Positions 1 to 5,453 of a stretch of DNA of 7,451 nt are shown piece by piece. Source of the DNA: Dyella_B sp035508595 (lineage in GTDB: Bacteria; Pseudomonadota; Gammaproteobacteria; Xanthomonadales; Rhodanobacteraceae); assembly GCA_035508595.1 (NCBI GenBank), contig DATJMR010000203.1:1-7451 (forward strand), in the 5' to 3' direction. The translations under genes were made by a program, and so were the position numbers. The notes under the pieces were generated by a model, which saw nothing but the letters and a program-made list of their open reading frames with translations, was not told the DNA's origin and ran no database searches. The number at the start of each line of letters is the position of its first letter. Position 1 is the first letter of the stretch.

Positions 1-114
1 GCCCACGATGGCTCGACACCATGCCGAAGGCGTGGCGGTGAAGTAGTTGGGGTGATGCACCGCGGCGGGGGCACGAGGGCGTGCGGGTGCCTTATGATCG
101 AGCGTAACCATCAT
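1..114 (-). CDS. N-terminal fragment of an unrecognised protein, continues past the window edge
   Basis: Reading leftward from position 114, two consecutive ATG codons open a frame that has no stop in the 38 codons up to the edge. A Shine-Dalgarno-like AGGA (complement of 120-123) lies 5 nt before the first ATG and 8 nt before the second, so the exact start is ambiguous. The visible N-terminus starts MMVTLDHKAPARPR, is Pro/Ala/Arg-rich without a signal peptide, and ends with an HHPNYFTATPSAW stretch followed by CRAIVG, which may begin a structured or membrane region. I do not recognise the family and assign no function. The good ribosome site and open frame argue for a real gene; the short visible length is the main weakness. 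Confidence 0.5.
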   Translation of the reverse strand, partial: MMVTLDHKAPARPRAPAAVHHPNYFTATPSAWCRAIVG

Positions 115-190
115 TGACTTCCTATCAGTTGGTGGTGGCCAGCGGGTCGTCAGAGCTGTAACTCCGGCGATCCGCGTTACTTCACATCAT

Positions 191-233
191 GTCGGGCGTG
201 TCGGTGTCATCGATAAGGATGGGCACGCCCGAC
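191..233. repeat. 10-bp perfect inverted repeat (GTCGGGCGTG / CACGCCCGAC)
   Basis: GTCGGGCGTG at 191-200 is the exact reverse complement of CACGCCCGAC at 224-233, with a 23-nt loop. A T-G wobble and a C-G pair can extend the stem inward by two positions. No T-tract follows on either strand, so it is not a typical intrinsic terminator. It lies about 80-120 nt upstream of the left-edge gene start, where it could be a leader hairpin or a binding site. Confidence 0.5.
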
Positions 234-375
234 GACCGAACCATCCCACAAAGCCAACACGCAATCTGTCAGTGCTGAGTGCTTTGGCACGTTAGCGAAT
301 GCCTACGTGAGCGATGCGAAATAGCTTCGCTGTGGATCCGACAGGGAAGCGCAATAGCTCACCGTCTTTAATATG

Positions 376-492
376 CGCAGCGTCTGCTTTGGGTTGCCAA
401 TTCAGCCGGTCGATGCCACACACTGAAGACTGCGTGAGCGGAAGGAATGCTGCATCGACCGGCTGAATCCGCAGTCGAAAGCGAACAATGCG
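376..492. repeat. Large imperfect inverted-repeat element (41-nt arms, 17-bp perfect core)
   Basis: ATTCAGCCGGTCGATGC at 400-416 is the perfect reverse complement of 452-468. The similarity continues outward: positions 376-399 match the reverse complement of 469-492 at 15 of 24 places, giving arms of 41 nt with 32 identities around a 35-nt central segment (417-451). Such a palindrome without a transposase resembles a REP/BIME-type or MITE-like dispersed repeat. From memory, motifs like 'CCGCAGTCGAAAGCG' recur in intergenic DNA of other proteobacteria, but I could not verify this. If transcribed it would form a long hairpin on either strand. Confidence 0.7.
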
Positions 493-577
493 TCGGCTCG
501 CCCCGACAAGTGGCACCTAACGGATACCATGTGCTCATACCTTCGGAAAGGGATCGCAGCAAAATGATCGGAGCGGA

Positions 578-599
578 AGGGAGCCAGTTATGGCTCCCT
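578..599 (-). terminator. Terminator-like hairpin downstream of the secreted-protein gene
   Basis: AGGGAGCCA (578-586), a GTTA tetraloop and TGGCTCCCT (591-599) form a perfect 9-bp, GC-rich stem. It starts 41 nt beyond the stop codon of the minus-strand gene ending at 641, which is the place for its terminator. On the minus strand the stem is followed by TCCGCTCCGATC and on the plus strand by GTTTGAG, so neither direction has a strong U-tract. It may terminate weakly or protect the 3' end of the transcript. Confidence 0.5.
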
Positions 600-640
600 G
601 TTTGAGAATCCCCAGCTAGCTATCTACACAGCGAATGGCG

Positions 641-1432
641 TTACCTGTCGACACCGAAGTCGAACAGCTCACCCATGTACAGGCCGTACTCGCCGGGTTT
701 CAGGTCTTTGGTCGGCGTCAGTTTCCACTGGTTGCCAGTGCCGACGGCGACCGCGTCATAGGCAATCTGGTTGTCCTTATCCGGAGCGCCTACGTTCTTC
801 ATACCGCCCCAAAAACGGGAATTGCCCAACTTTAGCGAGCGGTCCTGGTCGCCGCTGTCCACCTCGACCGACACGATGTAGATGCGCCCTTTCGGCTGGT
901 CAGGCGAGTTGACGATGAACGACGGTCGCGCATCGTGTGTGCGCGTGGTGGCCGAGACGCCCGGGAAATTGTAATGCTCCAGCACGGTGACAAAGGCATT
1001 CGTCGTGCTGATGGTGCCGGATATGCCGCGCAGGTGCACATTGCCGCCGTCCGTTGTAACCATCGTGACATCGGTGGGATTTCCCATGATGGCGCCCGCG
1101 GGCGGCGCCCCCGAACCTGCCGCACCGCCGTTGGCGCGTTTTAGCATTTCGGATATGACGTCTTGGGAGACCCCGGCGCTTTTCAGATTCACGAGGTCAT
1201 CGACCTCCAGTTTGAAATTGACGGCGGGTGCTCCGTCGATCTTCGCCTTGATCACTCCGGCATCGAAACCCAGCTTGGCCAACTTAACGACATCTGCATT
1301 GGTCATCGGGGCAGACGCAGCCGTACCGGAGGCCTGTGCGAAAGCAGTAGAGGTGGTAAGCAACTGAAACGGCACTGCACTCATCGTGAGCATCAGTCCG
1401 GTGACGGCAATCCTAGCGAAACGGGTCTTCAT
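641..1432 (-). CDS. Secreted protein with two-fold helical pseudo-repeat and a conserved-looking C-terminal domain
   Basis: The 263-residue product has a typical Sec signal peptide (MKTRFAR, hydrophobic core, likely cleavage after AFA at residue 32), so it is exported to the periplasm or beyond. Residues 43-99 hold two related helical units, DVVKLAKLGFDAGVIKAKI and DLVNLKSAGVSQDVISEML. This is a pattern I know from uncharacterised exported proteins in proteobacteria and Acidobacteria ('MTNxDVVxLxKAGxxxxVI'). A Gly/Ala/Pro linker (about 101-117) leads to a C-terminal domain of about 140 residues, predicted mostly beta, with a RIYIVSVEVDSGDQDRSLKLG segment and an ending (LKPGEYGLYM...FDFGVD) that also recurs in those proteins. 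The start is supported by AAGGGAGA (complement of 1441-1448) 8 nt before ATG. The gene appears to be a single transcription unit with its own leader hairpin. Biochemical function is unknown. Confidence 0.88.
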   Translation of the reverse strand: MKTRFARIAVTGLMLTMSAVPFQLLTTSTAFAQASGTAASAPMTNADVVKLAKLGFDAGVIKAKIDGAPAVNFKLEVDDLVNLKSAGVSQDVISEMLKRANGGAAGSGAPPAGAIMGNPTDVTMVTTDGGNVHLRGISGTISTTNAFVTVLEHYNFPGVSATTRTHDARPSFIVNSPDQPKGRIYIVSVEVDSGDQDRSLKLGNSRFWGGMKNVGAPDKDNQIAYDAVAVGTGNQWKLTPTKDLKPGEYGLYMGELFDFGVDR

Positions 1433-1452
1433 GAAGTATTTCTCCCTTGTTG

Positions 1453-1483
1453 TAAGGGGGCGACCGATTCAACTGCCCCCTTA
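1453..1483 (-). promoter_or_regulatory. 9-bp stem-loop at the 5' end of the secreted-protein mRNA leader
   Basis: TAAGGGGGC (1453-1461) and GCCCCCTTA (1475-1483) are perfect reverse complements with a 13-nt loop. On the minus strand the stem ends 4 nt before the AAGGGAGA ribosome site (1441-1448) and starts about 3 nt after the transcription start predicted from the -10 box at 1493-1498. There is no T-tract, so termination is unlikely. A 5'-terminal stabilising hairpin, a translation-control element or a DNA operator are all possible. Confidence 0.6.
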
Positions 1484-1492
1484 ATACTCACC

Positions 1493-1498
1493 AGTATA
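1493..1498 (-). promoter_or_regulatory. -10 box (TATACT) for the secreted-protein gene
   Basis: The minus strand reads TATACT here, five of six matches to the sigma-70 -10 consensus, in a locally AT-richer patch. It would start transcription near 1486 and leave a leader of roughly 54 nt. No good -35 is found 16-18 bp upstream (best TCGGAC), so an activator or an alternative sigma factor could be involved. Confidence 0.4.
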
Positions 1499-1573
1499 TG
1501 GCAAGTGGATATTTGTCCGAGTCATTCGCAGATGGCCTTTGCCACCGATTCGTGCCCACTCAAAGATCAGACA

Positions 1574-1602
1574 TTGCGATATCGGCTGCGCATCGATTTA
1601 CA
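1574..1602 (+). promoter_or_regulatory. Weak candidate promoter for the efflux-pump gene
   Basis: TTGCGA (1574-1579) and TTTACA (1597-1602) are spaced by 17 bp on the plus strand, with four and three of six consensus matches. It is the best pair I found in the 249-bp gap before the pump start and would give a leader of about 70 nt. The match is poor and the call tentative. Confidence 0.22.
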
Positions 1603-1681
1603 CCGCAAAGCCGCTCATCCTTTTGAGCTCTTTCGCACATGCCGGAGTAAGCTCGGCCGAATTCCGACGACGGTGAATGTC

Positions 1682-3259
1682 ATGAGCCAGATTGGAAAAC
1701 CGCCTTGCGAAGAGGGCATCATTTTTCATGGCCAAGCGGCGGCGTCTTGTTCGGCGCCCTTGCGACGTTGGACGCTTGTGGCCGCGATTCTTGGTTCCAG
1801 CCTCGCGTTTATCGACGGCACGGTGGTGAATGTGGCGCTTCCGACTATTCAGCGGGAGCTGAGTGCTACGTCGGCGGATGTGCAATGGGTGATGGAGGCT
1901 TATGCGTTGTTTCTTGCGTCGTTGCTGCTGGTAGGCGGGGCGTTGGGAGATCGTTTCGGTCGCAAACGGATCTTTATGATGGGCGCGGGGTTGTTCACGC
2001 TGGCTTCGATCGGTTGTTCGTTGTCCTCAAGTGTGGGGATGTTGATGGGCGCTCGCGCGATTCAAGGTATCGGTGCCGCATTGCTGGTGCCGGGTAGCTT
2101 GGCGTTGATCAGCGCGACGTTTCCGCAATCGGAACGGGGCGCGGCGATCGGGACGTGGTCCGCATTCAGCGGTATCACGGCGGCTTTCGGGCCGGTTCTT
2201 GGCGGTTTTCTTGTCGAACACTATTCCTGGACGTGGGCTTTTCTGATCAACGCACCCGTGGGCGCCGTGTTGCTGGCGATATGTGCGACGAAGGTACCCG
2301 AGAGCAAGGGCATTGGAGATGCCGGCCCCGTCGATGTGCTGGGTGCCGGCTTGGTGACGATCGGACTGGCCGGGTTGGTATTCGCTTTTATCGAGGCGCC
2401 CGCGCGTGGCTGGGCGTCGGTGCCGATTTGTGTCGCGGCCGTTGCTGGCATGTTGGCGCTGCTGTTGTTCGTCTACGTGGAGATGCGCACGGCATCGCCC
2501 ATGATGCCGTTGTCGCTTTTCCGCGAGCGTAATTTTGCGGGTGCCAATGTGCTGACGTTGTTGCTGTATGCGGCGCTGGGCGGAAGCCTGTTCTTTTTGC
2601 CGTTGAACCTGATCCAGGTGCAAGGTTACGGTGCCACGGCGGCGGGTGCCGCGTTGCTGCCGTTTATCGCGATCATGTTTCTGTTGTCACGCTGGACCGG
2701 CCGCTTGGTGGATCGGTTCGGGTCCAAGCTTCCACTGGTCATCGGGCCGACGATTGCGGCGGTTGGCTTTGCGTTGTTCGCGCTGCCTTCCAATGCAAGC
2801 GCGTATTGGACTTCGTTCTTTCCCGCCATTTGCATGCTGGGGCTCGGCATGAGCGTCACGGTGGCGCCGCTGACGACGACGGTGATGAATGCGGTCGCCA
2901 CCGAATTGACAGGCACGGCATCGGGTATCAATAACGCGGTGTCGCGTGCCGCGGCGCTGCTGGCGATAGCGCTGTTCGGATTTGTGCTCGTGCTTGTTTT
3001 CAACACAAGGTTGAACCGTGAACTTCAAAGCTTGCATGCGCCCGCCGCATTGGTGTCCGCCGTGGTGGGTCAGCGAGCGAAGCTTGCGGGGATCGTGATC
3101 CCCAGCGGATATCCGGCTGCGACGGCAATCGCCGTGAAGCAGGCCGTGAGCGCGTCGTTTGTATCGGGTTTTCGATGGGTGATGCTTATTTCTTCGGCGC
3201 TGGCGGCATTGAGTGCCATCAGTGCGTGGATTTTCATCGGGGACAGAGCTACGCGCTGA
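1682..3259 (+). CDS. DHA2-family (EmrB/QacA type) MFS multidrug efflux transporter
   Basis: The 525-residue product is an inner-membrane proton-driven drug exporter of the major facilitator superfamily, of the length usual for 14-helix DHA2 pumps. Motif D1 is LAFIDGTVVNVALP (about 41-54, with Asp45 in TM1). Motif A is GDRFGRKR (89-96). The motif B region is RAIQGIGAALLVPGS (125-139, Arg125 in TM4). Motif C is GPVLGG (170-175) in TM5, followed by the typical W-x-W-x-F-x-x-N-x-P (183-192). The substrate cannot be read from sequence. ATG at 1682 was chosen because the short tail with PPCEEG and a second Cys before TM1 resembles the N-termini I recall in this subfamily; its ribosome site is poor. 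The frame stays open upstream to 1163, but that part is antisense to the neighbouring gene. No membrane-fusion partner (EmrA-like) is adjacent. Its stop lies 5 bp from that of the converging lysR gene. Confidence 0.93.
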   Translation: MSQIGKPPCEEGIIFHGQAAASCSAPLRRWTLVAAILGSSLAFIDGTVVNVALPTIQRELSATSADVQWVMEAYALFLASLLLVGGALGDRFGRKRIFMMGAGLFTLASIGCSLSSSVGMLMGARAIQGIGAALLVPGSLALISATFPQSERGAAIGTWSAFSGITAAFGPVLGGFLVEHYSWTWAFLINAPVGAVLLAICATKVPESKGIGDAGPVDVLGAGLVTIGLAGLVFAFIEAPARGWASVPICVAAVAGMLALLLFVYVEMRTASPMMPLSLFRERNFAGANVLTLLLYAALGGSLFFLPLNLIQVQGYGATAAGAALLPFIAIMFLLSRWTGRLVDRFGSKLPLVIGPTIAAVGFALFALPSNASAYWTSFFPAICMLGLGMSVTVAPLTTTVMNAVATELTGTASGINNAVSRAAALLAIALFGFVLVLVFNTRLNRELQSLHAPAALVSAVVGQRAKLAGIVIPSGYPAATAIAVKQAVSASFVSGFRWVMLISSALAALSAISAWIFIGDRATR

Positions 3260-3264
3260 ATGCG

Positions 3265-4164
3265 CTACACGGGCCGTATAAATGCCCTTCCTGGAAATGC
3301 TTGCTCGAGCACGTCGAGAAATGCCCGAACTTTTGCGCCGACCAGGCGACGCGAATTTCGCAGTGCCCAGATTTCCACGGAAGGAAGCGTATCCGTTCCC
3401 CAATGCGCCAAGCGTCCGGCGGTTACGTCTTCTTCGACCAAGAGCTTCGGTAGCAGCGCCGCGCCCGCACCCGCCAACACGGCGTCGCGAACCATCAGTA
3501 GCGACGACAATCGCAGTGCAGGTATGGGCTTGATGCGTTTTTCGTCTCCCGTGCCGGTACGAAATTGCCACACAAGATCGGGCGATGTTTTCGATGTCAG
3601 CACGGCGTTGACCGCAGGTATTTCTTCGCTGTTGGCGGTGGCGGGCGGCATGAGCATATCCGGGTGCGCAACAACCAGGCGTTGATCGTCGAGAATGCGT
3701 CGGCCGACAAGACGTTCGTCGGGCGACGGATCAACGCGTATGACGAGGTCGAAGCCGTCTTCGACCGGGTCCACGATACGATCGTCGGCGACAACTTCCA
3801 GTTGCACCTCGGGGTACGCCAAGGCGAAACGCGCGCTCACCCGGCCCAACGCGACGTGCGCGAGTACAAGCGGTGCGCTCACGCGAAGTCTTCCGCGCGC
3901 CGTGGATGCACCCAGTGTGACGGCCTCCTCGGCTTCCGCGATTTCCGACAGCGGCCCATGTGTACGTTCGTGGAGTGCGCGCCCTTCATCCGTCAAACGA
4001 AGGCTTTGCGTGCCGCGTTCGATCAAGCGCACGCCCAGGCTTTGTTCCAGCTCTGATACGCGCCGCGAAAGGGTGGCTTTGGATCGCCCGGAGACCCGGC
4101 TCGCCCGGCCGAAACCGCCATGTGTGGCCACCAACGCGAAATCGGTAAGCGCCTGTAGGTCCAT
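3265..4164 (-). CDS. LysR-family transcriptional regulator
   Basis: The 299-residue product has the standard LysR plan and length. An N-terminal winged helix-turn-helix (about 1-60) contains FGRASRVSGRSKATLSRRVS (18-37) and the LEQSLGVRLIERG hallmark (39-51). A linker helix and a substrate-binding effector domain from about residue 87 follow; RGRLRVSAP, a FALAYPEVQLEVV segment and DGFDLVIRV are typical of the CrgA-like branch. I chose ATG 4164 (MDLQALTDF), with GGAA 8 nt upstream, over a TTG 24 nt earlier, because LysR proteins usually begin just before the first helix. It is divergent from the NmrA-like oxidoreductase gene, the classical arrangement for a LysR protein and its target, and it probably also autoregulates through the palindrome at its own start site. 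The inducer is unknown; a quinone or electrophilic aromatic is a reasonable guess from the target. Confidence 0.94.
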   Translation of the reverse strand: MDLQALTDFALVATHGGFGRASRVSGRSKATLSRRVSELEQSLGVRLIERGTQSLRLTDEGRALHERTHGPLSEIAEAEEAVTLGASTARGRLRVSAPLVLAHVALGRVSARFALAYPEVQLEVVADDRIVDPVEDGFDLVIRVDPSPDERLVGRRILDDQRLVVAHPDMLMPPATANSEEIPAVNAVLTSKTSPDLVWQFRTGTGDEKRIKPIPALRLSSLLMVRDAVLAGAGAALLPKLLVEEDVTAGRLAHWGTDTLPSVEIWALRNSRRLVGAKVRAFLDVLEQAFPGRAFIRPV

Positions 4165-4182
4165 TTTCGTGTTCCATTTATG

Positions 4183-4195
4183 AGACAAGATGTCT
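4183..4195. promoter_or_regulatory. Candidate LysR operator AGACA-AGA-TGTCT in the divergent promoter region
   Basis: AGACA (4183-4187) and TGTCT (4191-4195) are a perfect 5-bp inverted repeat with a 3-bp centre, so the 13-mer is palindromic apart from its middle. The outer pairs 4181/4197 (T/A) and 4180/4198 (A/T) extend the symmetry after one mismatch. The site sits at the predicted lysR transcription start and overlaps the plus-strand -10 box. A protein bound here could control both genes. Size and symmetry suit a LysR half-site pair, but binding is inferred from position only. Confidence 0.5.
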
Positions 4196-4198
4196 AAT
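4193..4198 (+). promoter_or_regulatory. -10 box (TCTAAT) for the NmrA-like gene
   Basis: TCTAAT matches the sigma-70 -10 consensus at five of six positions. No acceptable -35 exists 16-18 bp upstream (TGTTCC at 4170-4175 is poor), as is usual for activator-dependent LysR targets. Transcription would start near 4205, giving a leader of about 76 nt. The box overlaps both the palindrome and the lysR -10 box. Confidence 0.4.
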
Positions 4199-4225
4199 TA
4201 TTAGTGCCTTCTCGCTAAAAGTGAA
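4197..4225 (-). promoter_or_regulatory. Promoter of the lysR gene
   Basis: On the minus strand TTCACT (complement of 4220-4225) and AATAAT (complement of 4197-4202) are separated by exactly 17 bp, with four and five of six consensus matches. Transcription would begin around 4190, inside the AGACA-AGA-TGTCT palindrome, leaving a leader of about 26 nt before ATG 4164. This suits constitutive expression limited by autorepression. Confidence 0.5.
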
Positions 4226-4243
4226 ACTACTTATCGTGTGCCC

Positions 4244-4259
4244 ACGTTGTTTTGAACGT
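4244..4259. promoter_or_regulatory. Inverted repeat ACGTT-N6-AACGT in the leader of the NmrA-like gene
   Basis: ACGTT (4244-4248) and AACGT (4255-4259) form a short perfect inverted repeat with a 6-nt centre, 8 nt before the GAGGA ribosome site (4268-4272). It could be a second protein-binding site or a weak leader hairpin. Short repeats of this size arise by chance, so the call is tentative. Confidence 0.25.
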
Positions 4260-4280
4260 CACTGAGCGAGGATTTTCACC

Positions 4281-5159
4281 ATGAGCATTTTGGTCACGGG
4301 TAGCACGGGAACCATCGGTTCTCAGGTTCTGCATCAACTGAGCGGTTCGGGTGTCGATGTTCGCGGCCTGACCCGTTCGCCGAATAAAGCGGAGTTTCCC
4401 GCCGGCGTCACCGCGGTGGCGGGCGATCTGGGCGATATCGACTCCTTTCGCGCGGCGCTCGAGGGTGTCAGCACGCTCTTTCTGCTCGTTCCGAATGTCG
4501 CCGATGAATTGACCCAGGCTATGCAAGCGCTGACGGTCGCACACGAGGCGGGCGTGAAAGGCATCGTCTACCTTTCCGTGTACAAGGGCGACACCTATGC
4601 GGACGTACCGCATTTTGCGAGCAAGCACACGGTGGAGCGAATGATCGATGCGCTCGACCTGCCCGCTACGGTGCTTCGCCCCGCGTACTTTATTCAGAAC
4701 GATTTGCGGCAAAAAGACCCGCTGTTGAACGCCGGCATCTACGGCATGCCCGTGGGCGACAAAGGTATTTCCATGGTGGATATTCGCGACATCGGCGAAG
4801 CGGCCGCCTTGGAGCTATTGCGTCGCGAACGCGCGCCGAAACCGCTTCCTCGCCAAACGTACGCCTTGGTCGGGCCCGATGTGCTGTCTGGCGGCGATGT
4901 CGCCCGCATATGGAGTGAAGCGCTTGGTCGCCCGATTCGATACGCGGGCAATGATACGGCCGCTGTCGAGAAACGCATGAAGACGATGGTGCCTGCGTGG
5001 CACGCGCTGGATCTTCGTCTTATGCTCGATCGCTATCAATCCGATGGCGCTGCCGCCACCGACGAAGACGTGGCGCGACTCACTCATCTTCTTGGCCACG
5101 CGCCACGTTCGTATCGCAGCTTTGCCAAGGGCGCGGCGGCGCAATGGGCTCATCGTTGA
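4281..5159 (+). CDS. NmrA-like / atypical SDR family NAD(P)-dependent oxidoreductase
   Basis: The 292-residue product begins with a Rossmann beta strand and the dinucleotide-binding motif GSTGTIG (residues 7-13). It continues with the family's usual blocks: VRGLTRSP after strand 2, a GDLGD turn near residue 49-53, and LFLLVPN around 66-72. Later blocks are a YLS segment followed by HFASKHTVERM with a conserved-type Lys, then LRPAYFIQN, and finally MVDIRDIGEAAALELL. These mark NmrA/HSCARG-like proteins, which act as NAD(P)H-linked quinone or carbonyl reductases or as redox sensors; the exact substrate cannot be told. The SDR Tyr-x-x-x-Lys site is not evident, as is usual for atypical members. 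The start is firm: GAGGA (4268-4272) lies 8 nt before ATG. Divergence from lysR across a 116-bp gap implies LysR control. It probably works in the cytosol in detoxifying electrophiles or quinones. Confidence 0.92.
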   Translation: MSILVTGSTGTIGSQVLHQLSGSGVDVRGLTRSPNKAEFPAGVTAVAGDLGDIDSFRAALEGVSTLFLLVPNVADELTQAMQALTVAHEAGVKGIVYLSVYKGDTYADVPHFASKHTVERMIDALDLPATVLRPAYFIQNDLRQKDPLLNAGIYGMPVGDKGISMVDIRDIGEAAALELLRRERAPKPLPRQTYALVGPDVLSGGDVARIWSEALGRPIRYAGNDTAAVEKRMKTMVPAWHALDLRLMLDRYQSDGAAATDEDVARLTHLLGHAPRSYRSFAKGAAAQWAHR

Positions 5160-5453
5160 TACTCCGCCGGGTTGCACGGATCTGAATGCCGCGGAGAGCG
5201 ACCGCTGAAAGCAAGATCGGCGTGCGCGCCTGAAAGGGAAACACGCTGATCTGCTTTTTGCATGTCGTTGACGGAACCGTCGCTTTGCCTTGAAAGCAGC
5301 CAACATGCGTGTTGATGAGGCGTGCAACATAAATAACCTACCATCAGCCGCTGAAACGTTGTTGGCTCACCCATTCGAGCTTGCCGGTCGCCAACGCGAC
5401 AGCAAGCCCGTTTTGGGTGTATTGATGACCCCATCCGCATCGGCAGCCTACTC
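5160..5453. other. Intergenic gap before the membrane-anchored protein gene
   Basis: This 294-bp gap holds the weak hairpin at 5162-5196 and a TTGACG (5268-5273) that matches the -35 consensus at five of six positions, overlapping the small palindrome GACGG-AA-CCGTC (5270-5281). No good -10 follows at the right distance (TGAAAG at 5291 is poor). The open frames on either strand here show no family pattern and no convincing ribosome site, so I call no gene. The promoter of the gene starting at 5454 is presumably here. Confidence 0.5.
5162..5196 (+). terminator. Weak hairpin just after the NmrA-like gene
   Basis: CTCCGC (5162-5167) pairs with GCGGAG (5191-5196), and two more G-C pairs can form after a bulged C. 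It starts 3 nt past the TGA stop, a suitable position for a terminator, but the loop is long (about 18 nt) and no T-tract follows. I rate it as possible only. Confidence 0.25.

Larger units (their letters stand above)
115..640. other. Gene-free intergenic stretch rich in inverted repeats
   Basis: About 525 bp separate the left-edge gene start from the stop of the secreted-protein gene. The short open frames here lack convincing ribosome sites, and the longer ones on the minus strand run through a palindromic element, so I do not call them genes. The stretch contains three separate inverted repeats (191-233, 376-492, 578-599). The promoter of the left-edge gene must lie in the 115-370 part, but I could not find a convincing -35/-10 pair. 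An untranslated RNA or a dispersed non-coding repeat is possible. Confidence 0.6.

Noticed and set aside
292..562. Two minus-strand frames of 74 and 64 codons through the palindromic element
   Set aside because: They pass through both arms of the inverted repeat, so their coding appearance follows from the repeat. No ribosome site or recognisable domain is present.
1163..1681. In-frame upstream extension of the efflux-pump reading frame, about 173 extra codons
   Set aside because: It is antisense to the signal-peptide and repeat region of the secreted-protein gene and crosses its leader hairpin. The peptide has no membrane or family pattern, and the pump is already full length from 1682.
2027..2623. 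A 198-codon minus-strand frame inside the pump gene
   Set aside because: It has a Gln/Arg/His-rich shadow composition and lies entirely opposite well-conserved transporter motifs.
2687..3571. A 294-codon minus-strand frame opposite the pump C-terminus and lysR end
   Set aside because: The product is rich in Arg, His and Gln with no domain pattern, typical of a shadow frame in GC-rich DNA. Both plus-strand pump and minus-strand LysR give clear family matches in other frames.
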